Shown: piece after piece, positions 7,688 to 16,815 of the stretch
How positions within the stretch are numbered: position 1 is the first letter of the stretch
Layout of the letters: each line of letters begins with the position of its first letter
Assembly: GCA_016219985.1 (NCBI GenBank)
Contig: JACRJO010000030.1
Span: 1 to 64,000 of the forward strand
Length of the DNA: 64,000 nt
Origin: Sphingobacteriales bacterium
GTDB taxonomy: Bacteria; Bacteroidota; Bacteroidia; Chitinophagales; Chitinophagaceae
Direction: 5' to 3'
The notes under the pieces: model-generated
Seen by the model: the letters and a program-made list of their open reading frames with translations, nothing else
What the model was told of the DNA's origin: nothing
The model's database searches: none
Position numbers and translations under genes: made by a program

Positions 7688-8770
7688 TTATTTCGCGATC
7701 CGGACATCTGTACTGGCCCCGGCAATTTCAATCTTCATTTCTTCCAGCAGTTTTAATGCAGCGAGGTTGATCTCCTGCCGGATCGCAAAAAAATCTTTAA
7801 TCCCGACAGGGGCGGTATAATAATCAACTGCAATAATAATGGCCTGGCTGCTGATCTCAGATAAATTTACATTGTACTCCTCCACTTCTTTTCTGCCCAC
7901 GATTTTACGGATTCCTTCCAATAATTTTTCAATGGCCGCCGTCGATGTCTGTAACCCGATCTCCAGTTTCAGGTCTCCTCTCCGCTGCGTACGCAGGGAA
8001 AGATTGTCAAGGATGCTGTCCACCATTTGTTTATTGGGGACCGTGACATAGGTCTTCTGGTCGGTACGGATCCGGGTGCTGCGCAGGCCGATCCGCTCCA
8101 CGGTTCCGGTGATCGTGTTTACTTTAACAAGATCACCCATCACAAAGGGCTTATCGAAAAAGATAATAAAAGATGCGATCAGGTTTTCGAGGCTTTCCCG
8201 CAAGGCCAGGGCGATCGCGGCGCCCACGATACTCAGCCCGGTGAGCAGGCCGCCCACATCCAGGCCAAATGCATAACGCAGGACCAGCATGATGCCGATA
8301 ATGACCAGGATCACTTTGAAAAAATCCTTGAAGAAAACGATGAGCTGGTTATCCGTCTGATCAGGCGTCAGGTTGGCTCTTTTCTCCAGCAGCAGGGCGA
8401 TGAAGTCAATGATCCGCAGCAATAACCCGAAAAAAGAAACAATCAGGATGATCGTTCCCAGGCTCTGTACAATCTCCCTCGTGCTGTACTTATAAATCGT
8501 CTCATCGAGCTGTTGCGGAAAATTCAGTTTGTACAATGCCGCGATGGAAACCAGGATCAGCAGGAAAAAACCCAGCGGCCGGATCACCAGGCTGGTAAAA
8601 GCCGGTTTGTCCACGTTTTTCCAGATGCGGTGCACCACGCCAAACAGCAGGCCGGCAAAATAACGGGATATAACAGGCCGGAACAACCACACAAAGAGGA
8701 TAACCGCCCCCACGACCAGGTAATCCCGGATCGCATTGTCCCACCATACCCGGTTCAGAAAATCATTCAT
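7688..8770 (-). CDS. Mechanosensitive ion channel of the MscS family
   Basis: Encodes 360 residues from ATG 8770. It has about four or five membrane helices before the pore-lining helix (GGLLTGLSIVGAAIALALRE) and the beta domain (MGDLVKVNTITGTVERIG, then RIRTDQKTYVTVPN) typical of MscS. Such channels open in the inner membrane under osmotic downshock and release solutes. It is the last gene of the minus-strand run that begins at rsfS, 45 bases after the propeller-like protein. The C-terminal domain is normal in length. Confidence 0.93.
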   Translation of the reverse strand: MNDFLNRVWWDNAIRDYLVVGAVILFVWLFRPVISRYFAGLLFGVVHRIWKNVDKPAFTSLVIRPLGFFLLILVSIAALYKLNFPQQLDETIYKYSTREIVQSLGTIILIVSFFGLLLRIIDFIALLLEKRANLTPDQTDNQLIVFFKDFFKVILVIIGIMLVLRYAFGLDVGGLLTGLSIVGAAIALALRESLENLIASFIIFFDKPFVMGDLVKVNTITGTVERIGLRSTRIRTDQKTYVTVPNKQMVDSILDNLSLRTQRRGDLKLEIGLQTSTAAIEKLLEGIRKIVGRKEVEEYNVNLSEISSQAIIIAVDYYTAPVGIKDFFAIRQEINLAALKLLEEMKIEIAGASTDVRIAK

Positions 8771-8815
8771 GAAATGAAAGTTAAAAGAGCAAAAATATTG
8801 AATCGGCCGGACATG

Positions 8816-9649
8816 CTAAGGCCGCAGCGCATACACCAACAGGCAGGACTGCTGATCCCCGCAATCCTTTTGCAGGGCATAGAGACGGGTGCTGCTGAAA
8901 TTAAAAGCGGCCGCTGTTCTTAATTCCCCCGGTAATTTCCATTCGTCATACATGAAACTGCTGATTTCGTAACGGAAAAGGGTATCGGAACGGGAACCAA
9001 AAATATAGGGGCCCGCCACTTTGAGGTTCTGCCACTGGCGGATCTGGATATTATTCTTCAGCGAACCAAAATAATCAAACACATAAATACCATAGGTGGA
9101 GTCATAGAGATAGACATACCGGTTTTCGTCCGCGATCTTCACCGGGTTCAGGGACCTTTCCAGCAGCATCCGGAAATCGGGTGTTTCCTGCAGCAGTTTC
9201 CCGTCCTCATCTATCTTTTTCAGTTTGTTCTCAAGTTCATCATAGACCCAGATCTTATTATCATAGGACTGGGCGATCGTTTTTGCCTGGAAGATATGCT
9301 GCTTACGCAGGTCCACGGTATTCACCGGGTTCAGGTATCGGTCCAGCATCAGCACCGTGGCAAAATCGCGGTAATAAAGCAGTATTTTCAGGGGATTGGA
9401 GACATCAATCAGGCCGGCCCGCCCGTATTTGCGGATATCATTGAATGCCGCCACAGAATCCCCGGCGGCATTGTATTTCTTCACCTGGTTATGGCTGTTG
9501 AGCGTATAGATATTATCCAGGTTGTCCACGGTAAAATCCGTGATATCTCCCCGGATGATTTTCAGCAGGCGGAAGCTGGTATCGGTTTGCGCCTGGCCGG
9601 CCCCGGTAGTGAAAAGAAAAAGCAATATGGTCACCGGTAATTTCTTCAT
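8816..9649 (-). CDS. Secreted protein with propeller-like repeats, function unknown
   Basis: Encodes 277 residues from ATG 9649, whose A is the last base of the lpxH TGA, so the two are probably translationally coupled. A signal peptide is visible (LPVTILLFLFTTGAGQAQ). The mature part has repeated beta-rich blocks such as DNIYTLNSHNQVKKYNAAG and NKIWVYDELENKLKKIDEDG, which suggest a 6-bladed propeller of NHL or WD type. I do not recognise a named family. The overlap with lpxH hints at an envelope role, but that is inference. Confidence 0.8.
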   Translation of the reverse strand: MKKLPVTILLFLFTTGAGQAQTDTSFRLLKIIRGDITDFTVDNLDNIYTLNSHNQVKKYNAAGDSVAAFNDIRKYGRAGLIDVSNPLKILLYYRDFATVLMLDRYLNPVNTVDLRKQHIFQAKTIAQSYDNKIWVYDELENKLKKIDEDGKLLQETPDFRMLLERSLNPVKIADENRYVYLYDSTYGIYVFDYFGSLKNNIQIRQWQNLKVAGPYIFGSRSDTLFRYEISSFMYDEWKLPGELRTAAAFNFSSTRLYALQKDCGDQQSCLLVYALRP

Positions 9650-10419
9650 CAATGACGGATAATTTTATCTTCCCTGCCGGTGAATGATTTCAACTCCATT
9701 TTTTCCCCGTCCAATACCGCATAGGTAAAATAACGGATCCAGTCGCCGAGGTTGATATACCGGCTGCTTTCATTGAGACGATAATCAACCGGCAGGTGTC
9801 TATGGCCAAATACAAAAAAATCAATCTTTTTTTTCTGCAGCACTTCCTTACAGTAAACCAGGAGCCATTCCTTGTCTTCCCCCAGGAAAACCTCCTCGGT
9901 GGCGCCCGTTTGCGCCCGGCTGCGGCGGCTCAGGTAATTGGCCAGTCCCATGCCCAGCATGGGCGGGAATATGCCAAACAGGAATTTGCTGACGGGGTTC
10001 CGGAATATTTTCTTCAGCCTTTTGTAGCCATGATCACCCGGACCCAGCCCGTCCCCGTGCCCGATGAGCAGTTTCTTCCCGTTCCGCTCAAATTCCATGG
10101 GGGCATAATAAACCGGCATATTGAATTCCTGCTTAAAATAATCCCGCATCCACATATCATGATTGCCCACAAAAAAATGCATGGGGATCCCGGCATCGGC
10201 CAGTTCCCCCAGTTTACCCAATAAACGCACAAATCCCTTGGGAACCACGGTCCGGTATTCGTACCAGAAATCAAACATATCTCCCACGAGGAAAATCTCA
10301 GCGGCCTCATCCCGGATGCTTTCAAGAAACTGAACAACCCGTTTTTCCCGCTCCAGGCTGCTGGCGTGATCGGGAGCCCCGAGATGGAAGTCGGAAAGGA
10401 AGTAAATTTTTTTTGTCAC
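9649..10419 (-). CDS. lpxH: UDP-2,3-diacylglucosamine diphosphatase
   Basis: Cleaves UDP-2,3-diacylglucosamine to lipid X and UMP in lipid A synthesis at the inner membrane face. It has 256 residues and the metallophosphatase motifs: DFHLG at 10-14, GDMFDFW, GNHDMW, HGDGLG and FGHRHLP. The family is usually about 240-260 residues. The start codon I assign is GTG at 10419 (MTKKIYFLSDFHLG); no in-frame ATG lies just upstream. It lies in the rsfS-ftsH run, 88 bases after the cyclotransferase-like gene. Confidence 0.95.
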   Translation of the reverse strand: MTKKIYFLSDFHLGAPDHASSLEREKRVVQFLESIRDEAAEIFLVGDMFDFWYEYRTVVPKGFVRLLGKLGELADAGIPMHFFVGNHDMWMRDYFKQEFNMPVYYAPMEFERNGKKLLIGHGDGLGPGDHGYKRLKKIFRNPVSKFLFGIFPPMLGMGLANYLSRRSRAQTGATEEVFLGEDKEWLLVYCKEVLQKKKIDFFVFGHRHLPVDYRLNESSRYINLGDWIRYFTYAVLDGEKMELKSFTGREDKIIRH

Positions 10420-10507
10420 GGTCAGGTTTCAGAATAAAGCCGGAGCGGCTGTTGGATATTTTAACTATTAAATTTCTTTCAGGAATGCCAGGCCTGCACC
10501 AATAATA

Positions 10508-10939
10508 TCATTGGTTCTTTTTTGAGTTCAGGTAGTCCATCATATCCCCGGAACTAATAACCGGCCGGCCGCTCACATCCCCGCTATACCAGTATATCCA
10601 GGCCTTTATGGTCTGCCCTTCACAATCAACTTCCGCGATATCCCGGCGGTACAACCGTTCCTCTTCGGCTTCGGGATCCACTCCTTCATAATCGTCTAAC
10701 TGCCCCATGGCCCAGGAAAATTCATTATCCTCCCTGATCCGGTACAGTTCGCCGGTAATATAAGCCTCCTCTTCTGCAGGAACACCGGCCGGGTAAGTAC
10801 CCAGGTCATAGAGCCTGCCTTTTACTTTAGCCGGTCCGGCCAGGACAAAAAAACGGCTGATATATTCATACGCAGGACTCTGGAAACCGCTGCGAAGTGA
10901 CCCGTATACAAAAAGGTAATAAATGCCTTTGCTTGTCAT
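10508..10939 (-). CDS. Gamma-glutamylcyclotransferase-like protein (AIG2/GGCT fold)
   Basis: Encodes 143 residues. The signature is YLFVYGSLRSG at residues 7-17 and LDDYEGVDPEAEE in the middle, where the glutamate near EG is the likely acid/base of the GGCT family. Members form 5-oxoproline from gamma-glutamyl compounds; bacterial ones may act on modified amines. The gene follows the LutC-like gene by 27 bases on the same strand. Its substrate is not evident. Confidence 0.88.
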   Translation of the reverse strand: MTSKGIYYLFVYGSLRSGFQSPAYEYISRFFVLAGPAKVKGRLYDLGTYPAGVPAEEEAYITGELYRIREDNEFSWAMGQLDDYEGVDPEAEEERLYRRDIAEVDCEGQTIKAWIYWYSGDVSGRPVISSGDMMDYLNSKKNQ

Positions 10940-10966
10940 ACCCTAAAAGTACTAAAGGCAGCTGAT

Positions 10967-11602
10967 TTACGCTTCAACCAGGAATAAATACACTTCCTTG
11001 GGTCCGTGCACACCCACCACCAGTGTTTTCTCAATATCAGCGGTCCGGCTGGGGCCGCTGGCAAATGTGATAAAGGAAGGAATCTCGTTGCCGTATTTTT
11101 CCTTTGCTGCCAGCAAGGCATCTTTCAGGTCATACACCACCTGGCTGGTGTAAGCAATACAAATATGAATGGGGGCGTACACACTGGTGCTCCGCCCGCT
11201 GGCCTGCGCCGAACTCATTACGATTGACCCGGTCCGGGCCACCAGGTATTCGCAACCGGTAATGGCAACATCAGATTGGGAGAGATCAGTCTTAACCAGC
11301 CTGCCTTCCAGTTGGGGCGCCATTGATTCAATCAGTTTATCTTCCACGCAGTATACTTTCTGCCAGTCCTGTTTGCGTACCAGGCTGCCCAGCTGGAAAG
11401 CGAGCTCCTGCCGGTTGATGCAATAAATGAACTTGCCCTGGAGTTTGGTGAACTGTTCCGCAAATTCTATTTCCGGTTCCTGCCCGAGGGGTTGGTAAAC
11501 CGTTCCGGTTCCTTCACTCTGTGGAAAAGGCAAAGGCGTTGAATGACTCAACGCCTCGCGGATTTTTTTTAGTATGGTTTCTTTTGAAGGTGAAATATTC
11601 AT
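10967..11602 (-). CDS. LUD-domain protein, LutC/YkgG-like
   Basis: Encodes 211 residues with the LUD fold (DVAITGCEYLVARTGSIVMSS and HICIAYTSQVV). LutC works with LutA and LutB to oxidise L-lactate to pyruvate in Bacillus. Here it sits 9 bases after ftsH, a pairing I recall as common in Bacteroidota, while the LutB-like partner is 20 kb away at 32083-33462 and no lutA is in the window. It may be a subunit of such an enzyme, but its real substrate is unproven. Confidence 0.88.
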   Translation of the reverse strand: MNISPSKETILKKIREALSHSTPLPFPQSEGTGTVYQPLGQEPEIEFAEQFTKLQGKFIYCINRQELAFQLGSLVRKQDWQKVYCVEDKLIESMAPQLEGRLVKTDLSQSDVAITGCEYLVARTGSIVMSSAQASGRSTSVYAPIHICIAYTSQVVYDLKDALLAAKEKYGNEIPSFITFASGPSRTADIEKTLVVGVHGPKEVYLFLVEA

Positions 11603-11611
11603 ACGAAAAGT

Positions 11612-13726
11612 TTAAACAGTCGGGGCCCAGCCCAGGTTACCGGGTTGTTCGCCGGCCGTTTGATCTTCCTGCTTTGGCACTGTGGAAACAGCCGGTTCAC
11701 CCGGGGCCGCTTCAGCCACCTCATCGGCCTCAATACCCAGGGATTTTTTTTCTTCATACGGGCGTTTCCCGATCAGGGCCTCCACATCACTCTGGAACAG
11801 GACTTCCCGGTCCAGCAACGCGGTCGCCAGTTTTTCCACTTCTGCTTTGCGGATGGTCAGCAGTTCCTTTGTTTTCCCATAGGCCTCATCGATCAGTTTC
11901 CGGACTTCTTCGTCAATCATCCGGGCTGTTTCATCCGAATAGGGTTTGGTGAAAGCCGCTTCCTGCTGGGGATCATAAAAACTGACATTTCCTACTTTGT
12001 CATTCATCCCGTAAACGGTCACCATGGAATAAGCGATCCGGGTGATCTGCTGCAGGTCATTCTGCGCCCCGGTGGAAATTTTACCAAAGAAAAGTTCTTC
12101 GCTGGCTCTTCCGCCCAGTGTCATACAGATCTGGTCACTGAGCTGATCGGTGTTATACAGGTATTGTTCCTTCGGGGTGTACTGCGCATATCCCAGGGCG
12201 GCCGTTCCCCTCGGAACGATCGTCACTTTCAATAAAGGATAGGCATGCTCCAGGAACCAGCCGCAGATTGCGTGGCCGGCTTCGTGGTAAGCAATGATCT
12301 TTTTCTCCTCGGGAGAAATGATCTTGTTCTTTTTCTCCAGTCCGCCGATTACCCGGTCCACCGCATCCTGGAAGTCGGACATATCCACGGCTTCCTTGTT
12401 TTTCCTCGCGGCAATCAGGGCTGCTTCATTACAAACGTTGGCGATATCGGCGCCGGCAAAACCGGGTGTCTGTTCCGCCAGCTTATGAATATCCAGTGTT
12501 TTGGATATTTTGATCGGTTTCAGGTGTACTTTAAAAATATCTTCCCTTCCTTTCAGGTCGGGTTTGTCAATGGAGATCTGGCGGTCGAAGCGACCCGGGC
12601 GGAGCAGGGCCGAGTCGAGTACATCCGGGCGGTTGGTCGCTGCCAGTACAATAATGCCCACATCGGTACCGAATCCATCCATTTCCACCAGCATCTGGTT
12701 CAGGGTGCTTTCTCTTTCGTCATTACTCATCATCGCATTCTTACCCCGGGCGCGGCCAATCGCATCGATCTCATCGATAAAAATGATACAGGGTGCTTTT
12801 TCCCTGGCTTGTTTGAACAGGTCTCTTACCCGGCTGGCGCCGACGCCCACAAACATTTCCACAAAATCTGACCCGCTGAGGCTGAAGAAAGGCACTTGCG
12901 CTTCACCTGCCACGGCTTTCGCCAGCAGGGTTTTACCGGTACCCGGGGGGCCGATCAGCAAAGCTCCTTTCGGTATCTTACCACCCAGGTTGGTGTATTT
13001 TTTGGGGTTCTTGAGAAAGTCCACGATTTCCATCACTTCCACTTTGGCTTCATCGAGGCCGGCCACATCGGCAAACGTGATGTTCACTTTCGTGCCCTTG
13101 TCAAATAATGTGGCTTTGGATTTACCGATACTGAAGATACCACCGGGACCGCCGCCGCTGCCGGCGCCACCGCCCATTTTACGCATCAGCAGGATCCATA
13201 TTCCCACAAACAGGAGTACCGGCAGGATAAACTGCAGGATACCGCCAAACCAGTCTTTTTCCGAATCCGCTTTTCCTACTTTTTCAACAGCCGGATTCTC
13301 GGAATAAAATTTCCGCATATCGTCCTGGAATGAATCACCGGAAACGATCTTGAGGTACATATGGGGGCCCTCCTTTGCAATTTTGCCGGAGATCCCTTTT
13401 TTCAGTTCTGATTCATATTTCTTCAGGCTGTCCTCTTTAATGGTAACCCGGACCAGGCTGCGGTTGCTGATCACTTTGTATTCTTTGATATCTCCTTTTT
13501 TCAGGATGTTCTCAAACGCATTCTGATCAATCTGTATGGTATTGGGGGAGAGCGGGCCATACAATTGCAGCCCGATCAATACGGCAAAAATGATGGCATA
13601 GACCCAGTAAATGCTGAACCGGGGGCCTTTGCGGGGCGCCTGGTTAGGATCATCTCCGCCGGGGGGGCGGTTGCCGTCAAAACGCTGAGGTCTTCTTTCG
13701 TTTCTGTTATTCTGTTCTTGTGACAT
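11612..13726 (-). CDS. ftsH: ATP-dependent zinc metalloprotease FtsH
   Basis: Degrades misfolded membrane proteins and regulatory proteins at the inner membrane. It has 704 residues: a proline-rich cytoplasmic start, TM1 (about 38-57), a periplasmic domain, TM2 (about 161-182), then the AAA ATPase with Walker A GPPGTGKT at 259-266 and Walker B IIFIDE at 314-319, and the protease with HEAGH at 481-485. The C-terminal tail is long and rich in P, Q and E. It lies 76 bases after rsfS and 9 bases before the LutC-like gene, so all three are probably one operon. Confidence 0.98.
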   Translation of the reverse strand: MSQEQNNRNERRPQRFDGNRPPGGDDPNQAPRKGPRFSIYWVYAIIFAVLIGLQLYGPLSPNTIQIDQNAFENILKKGDIKEYKVISNRSLVRVTIKEDSLKKYESELKKGISGKIAKEGPHMYLKIVSGDSFQDDMRKFYSENPAVEKVGKADSEKDWFGGILQFILPVLLFVGIWILLMRKMGGGAGSGGGPGGIFSIGKSKATLFDKGTKVNITFADVAGLDEAKVEVMEIVDFLKNPKKYTNLGGKIPKGALLIGPPGTGKTLLAKAVAGEAQVPFFSLSGSDFVEMFVGVGASRVRDLFKQAREKAPCIIFIDEIDAIGRARGKNAMMSNDERESTLNQMLVEMDGFGTDVGIIVLAATNRPDVLDSALLRPGRFDRQISIDKPDLKGREDIFKVHLKPIKISKTLDIHKLAEQTPGFAGADIANVCNEAALIAARKNKEAVDMSDFQDAVDRVIGGLEKKNKIISPEEKKIIAYHEAGHAICGWFLEHAYPLLKVTIVPRGTAALGYAQYTPKEQYLYNTDQLSDQICMTLGGRASEELFFGKISTGAQNDLQQITRIAYSMVTVYGMNDKVGNVSFYDPQQEAAFTKPYSDETARMIDEEVRKLIDEAYGKTKELLTIRKAEVEKLATALLDREVLFQSDVEALIGKRPYEEKKSLGIEADEVAEAAPGEPAVSTVPKQEDQTAGEQPGNLGWAPTV

Positions 13727-13802
13727 AATTCAAGTTGCAGTATTCCTGCTATTTAATATTATTTCCAGGGAAAAAACTGGCAGCCGGCAGGGAATTTTAA
13801 CA

Positions 13803-14228
13803 TTATTCGTTGTGTTCCTGTCCCGCGGCATCACTCCACATCTCTTCCAGCCGGTAGAATTTCCGGTTTTCCGGCTGCATGATATGGACCACCACATTCA
13901 CATAATCGATCAGTACCCATTGCAGGTTGTGGTATCCTTCGTGATGATAGGGCTTCTCCCCGCATTTCTCCATCACCTGGTGCTGCACCTGTTCGGCAAT
14001 GGCCCGGATCTGTGGCTGGCTGCCTGCTTCGCAGATGATAAAAAAATCCGCTACCGCTTCGCTTATTTTTCGCAGGTCAAGGGATACAATATTTTGCCCC
14101 TTCTTCTCCTGTATTGCAGCAATAATGGTTTTGATGATTTTTGAGTTCCTCGTTAACCTTTTTGCACCTGCCCGGCCTTCGGCCGGATCCTTTTTCCTGC
14201 GGTTGGTCAGTAATGCCAATTGTTCCAA
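13803..14228 (-). CDS. rsfS: Ribosome silencing factor
   Basis: Binds uL14 of the large subunit and blocks subunit joining when nutrients are scarce. The 141 residues show the family core ADFFIICEAGSQPQIRAIA and the C-terminal VVVHIMQPENRKFYRLE with LEEMWSDA. The start appears to be TTG at 14228, since no ATG lies within the first half of the frame. It is divergent from birA, a pairing common in Bacteroidota, with about 140 bases between them. Confidence 0.93.
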   Translation of the reverse strand: MEQLALLTNRRKKDPAEGRAGAKRLTRNSKIIKTIIAAIQEKKGQNIVSLDLRKISEAVADFFIICEAGSQPQIRAIAEQVQHQVMEKCGEKPYHHEGYHNLQWVLIDYVNVVVHIMQPENRKFYRLEEMWSDAAGQEHNE

Positions 14229-14367
14229 ATAGGTAATTGTTTGTGTTTATATTTTCCTGCTTTTTGCAGTCCTGCTAAGAAGGATTTTTCCGGTTACGGG
14301 CAGAAAATACCGGTCCGCCCAAACCCCGAACCATAATCTTCCTTACTTTGTCAAAAATAGCAATTAA

Positions 14368-15150
14368 TTGTCACAACCCTTCCCCGCTGCTCCCATTGGA
14401 TCGCCATTTATTGAACTGCAGTCTGTTGATAGTACCAACAACTATGCCCGCATGCAGATCCAGGCAGGGGGACTGCCGGACAGGCAGGGAATACCCCTTC
14501 ACGGGATGGCCGTTTTTGCCCATGAACAGGTAGCCGGAAAGGGGCAAAGGACCAGGACCTGGGTTACGGAAAAAGGCAGCAATATTGCCCTGAGTGTCCT
14601 GATAAAACCCGGGCTTCTGCGGGTTTCCCAACAGTTTCAGTTAAGCGCTTGTGCAGCCGTAGCCGTCCATCATTTTTTCGCTAAATACGCCGGGGATGAC
14701 ACGAAGATCAAATGGCCCAATGACCTGTATTGGCAGGACAGAAAGGCAGGGGGAATTCTCATCGAAAACATCATATCCGGGCCGGGCAACTGGGAATGGG
14801 CCATTGTAGGCATCGGGATCAATATCAACCAGGTCATCTTCCCGGGTGAACTGCCCAATCCTGTATCCCTGAAACAGATCACGGGCAGCCATTTCGATCC
14901 CTGCAAACTGGCGAAGGAACTTTGTGCCAGCCTGGATCATCAATACACCCGGCTCTGTACAAAAGGATTTGACCCTGTTTATACGGATTATTTATCCTGC
15001 CTTTATAAAAAAGGGGAACAGGTAAGACTGAAGAAAGACAACCGGGTATTTGACGCGGTAATAAAATCTGTTACACCCGGCGGCAGACTTATCGTACAGC
15101 ATGGCATGGAGGAAGAATTTGATTTCGGAGAGGTGCAATGGGTATTGTAA
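14368..15150 (+). CDS. birA: Biotin-protein ligase
   Basis: Attaches biotin to carboxylase subunits using ATP. It has 260 residues without an N-terminal DNA-binding domain, so it is not also a repressor. The motifs are STNNYA (biotin-binding start), GKGQRTRTW (the GRGRRG loop) and KWPNDLYWQDRKAGGILIE, with a C-terminal domain ending in EVQWVL. The likely start is TTG at 14368. Residues near 31-42 (about AGGLPDRQG) look like extra sequence and are encoded by GC-rich bases resembling a REP hairpin (see findings). TTACTTTG at 14343-14350 is a near match to the -7 element. Confidence 0.94.
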   Translation: MSQPFPAAPIGSPFIELQSVDSTNNYARMQIQAGGLPDRQGIPLHGMAVFAHEQVAGKGQRTRTWVTEKGSNIALSVLIKPGLLRVSQQFQLSACAAVAVHHFFAKYAGDDTKIKWPNDLYWQDRKAGGILIENIISGPGNWEWAIVGIGININQVIFPGELPNPVSLKQITGSHFDPCKLAKELCASLDHQYTRLCTKGFDPVYTDYLSCLYKKGEQVRLKKDNRVFDAVIKSVTPGGRLIVQHGMEEEFDFGEVQWVL

Positions 15151-15334
15151 TGAACTTTGAAAATTGAGCATTGAACACCTGCACTGCCGGCAGGCAGGTT
15201 GAACATTTCGCTCTGCAAAACCGAAATACTCAATATTCAGCTCGCAACTCGCAACTCATAGCTCGCCGCTAACAATTCTCATTAAGCGTTTGCTAATGTT
15301 CAATTTTCGATGCTCAATTATCAATACTCAATGA
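15151..15334. repeat. Intergenic degenerate repeat region
   Basis: The 184 bases between birA and the DUF5777 gene carry short related blocks: gaaaattgagcattgaac (about 15160-15176), tcgcaactcgcaactcatagctcg and gttcaattttcgatgctcaa (about 15299-15318), the last close to the inverse of the first. No gene is evident. The REP-like hairpin at 15177-15199 sits in it. Confidence 0.6.
15177..15199. repeat. REP-like hairpin flanked by TTGAAC
   Basis: ACCTGC (15177-15182) pairs with GCAGGT (15194-15199) and an inner TGCC/GGCA pairs inside. TTGAAC occurs just before it (15171-15176) and overlapping its end (15199-15204), which may be a target duplication or a piece of the surrounding repeat. Confidence 0.6.
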
Positions 15335-16234
15335 TTACCTCCAAAGAGTAAACTTCCTTGAGATTGTAAACCCCCACCTGAACTGTCCCTTGCCCCAGGA
15401 AGTTACGGTACGGGGGATAAAGCGGTTCTCAAGAATTTCCGTGGAGTTGGTGAAATTGAGCCGGAAAATATGCCCGGAAGTCAGGATCTCGAACCCGATA
15501 CCCAGCGGATCATAGAACCGGATATTATCATTCAGCTTAAATGAATCCCTGCTGGCCTGGTTGCGGAATATCTTAAAATAATCCACCACGAGGTTGAGCC
15601 GGTTGGCCACCAGGGGAAGTTTGATGGCACCACCCAGGGCAAAAAGGCTTTTCTGATCATAGGAAATGGCATGGCCACGGGTCATGAAAGTGGGATTCAG
15701 CTGCACACTCAGGTTCCCGAACCGCTTGGCCAGGATCAGTTGCAGCACATTACTGGTCCGGTCCCCGAGATTCTTAAAGCTGTTATCCTGGTCGGGGAAA
15801 CTATTCGCTTTAACGGCGGCAATCACGTTATTGAAATAAACTGCGATCGATAGGGGGCGGGAAGGATCATTTTCCATCTGCTGCATCAGTTGCTGCTTGA
15901 TCCCAATCTCGTAGTTCTGCTGAACCAGGCTGGCCCCTTTATCCCGCGCAAACACCAGGTCCGTATGCTCCCCGACACCGATATGAAAACCGATCCGGAT
16001 ATCCGCTGCATTATCCAGGCCAAAAAAGCGCTTGACACCGCCATTACTGCCGGCCAGGTCGCCGAAATTATGGGTAACATTGAAATCCATCTTTCCTTTT
16101 CCGGTCACTTCCGGGGTACGGGCATTGATGGTTTTGCCGGAATTAAATACCCGGACCGGCTTTTTTGCATTTTCCTGCGCACCGGCGGTAAAGAGAATAA
16201 GGATCCCTGCGAGTAAGGTGAATACTTGTTTCAT
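15335..16234 (-). CDS. Outer-membrane beta-barrel protein, DUF5777 type
   Basis: Encodes 299 residues with a signal peptide (about 1-20, ending TAGAQE). The rest is rich in beta strands with aromatic ends, such as the HNFGDL, YFNNVIAA, QLNPTFM and FRWGF segments, and ends in an aromatic-rich strand (SRKFTLWR) as in porin-like proteins. The opening (VFNSGKTINARTPE, then KGKMDFNVTHNFGD) matches my memory of the DUF5777 family. Its function is unknown. The gene is alone, with no obvious partner such as a cytochrome or YceI protein in the window. Confidence 0.75.
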   Translation of the reverse strand: MKQVFTLLAGILILFTAGAQENAKKPVRVFNSGKTINARTPEVTGKGKMDFNVTHNFGDLAGSNGGVKRFFGLDNAADIRIGFHIGVGEHTDLVFARDKGASLVQQNYEIGIKQQLMQQMENDPSRPLSIAVYFNNVIAAVKANSFPDQDNSFKNLGDRTSNVLQLILAKRFGNLSVQLNPTFMTRGHAISYDQKSLFALGGAIKLPLVANRLNLVVDYFKIFRNQASRDSFKLNDNIRFYDPLGIGFEILTSGHIFRLNFTNSTEILENRFIPRTVTSWGKGQFRWGFTISRKFTLWR

Positions 16235-16306
16235 GATGATGGTTTTGTCAGGTAAGACTAATCGGGGAGATGTTTTAGGAGGTTGCTTTTATACCGGCAA
16301 AAGAAA

Positions 16307-16325
16307 ACCCTGCCGGCAGCAGGGT
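16307..16325 (-). terminator. Terminator after bcp
   Basis: ACCCTGC (16307-16313) pairs with GCAGGGT (16319-16325) across a 5-base loop. On the minus strand the stem is followed by TTTTCTTTT, a good intrinsic terminator for the bcp/M23 unit. Confidence 0.7.
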
Positions 16326-16351
16326 ACGGAGAAACGGGGATCCGGAATTTC

Positions 16352-16813
16352 TCAGGAAAGGGCGGCCAGTATCTCCTCCGCATGCATTTTACTCCGGGGT
16401 TTGGTAAAAATTTTAATGATCACCCCTTTTTCATCAATCACAAATGTGGTCCGCAGCACACCCATATACTGATGACCAAATAACTGTTTCTGGTCCCAGA
16501 CCCCGTATTTTTCCAATATCGCATGGCTGGTATCAGCGAGCAGGGTAAAGGGAAGTTTATTCTTTTCTTCAAACTTTTTATGTTTCACGGCATCATCCGG
16601 GCTTACCCCGATCACTTCAAGCCCTTTTTTCTTCAGCAACCCGTAGTTGTCACGCAGGTTGCAGGCCTGCACGGTACAGGTGGGCGTCAGGTCCTGCGGG
16701 TAAAAATAGAGCAGCAGTTTTTTCCCCTTAAAGTCTTTTAATGAAACTTTTTTTCCTGCCTGGTCCAACCCGGTAAATGCAGGCGCTTTATCTCCTTCTT
16801 TCAGTGTTACCAT
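16352..16813 (-). CDS. bcp: Thioredoxin-dependent peroxiredoxin of the BCP/PrxQ type
   Basis: Reduces peroxides in the cytoplasm using thioredoxin. It has 153 residues; the peroxidatic cysteine is C46 in TPTCTVQACNLRD, with C51 five residues on as the likely resolving cysteine, the usual pair of the PrxQ class. It ends with the normal C-terminal helix. The start is ATG at 16813, two bases from the end of the M23 gene, so the genes are probably cotranscribed. Confidence 0.95.
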   Translation of the reverse strand: MVTLKEGDKAPAFTGLDQAGKKVSLKDFKGKKLLLYFYPQDLTPTCTVQACNLRDNYGLLKKKGLEVIGVSPDDAVKHKKFEEKNKLPFTLLADTSHAILEKYGVWDQKQLFGHQYMGVLRTTFVIDEKGVIIKIFTKPRSKMHAEEILAALS

Positions 16814-16815
16814 TC

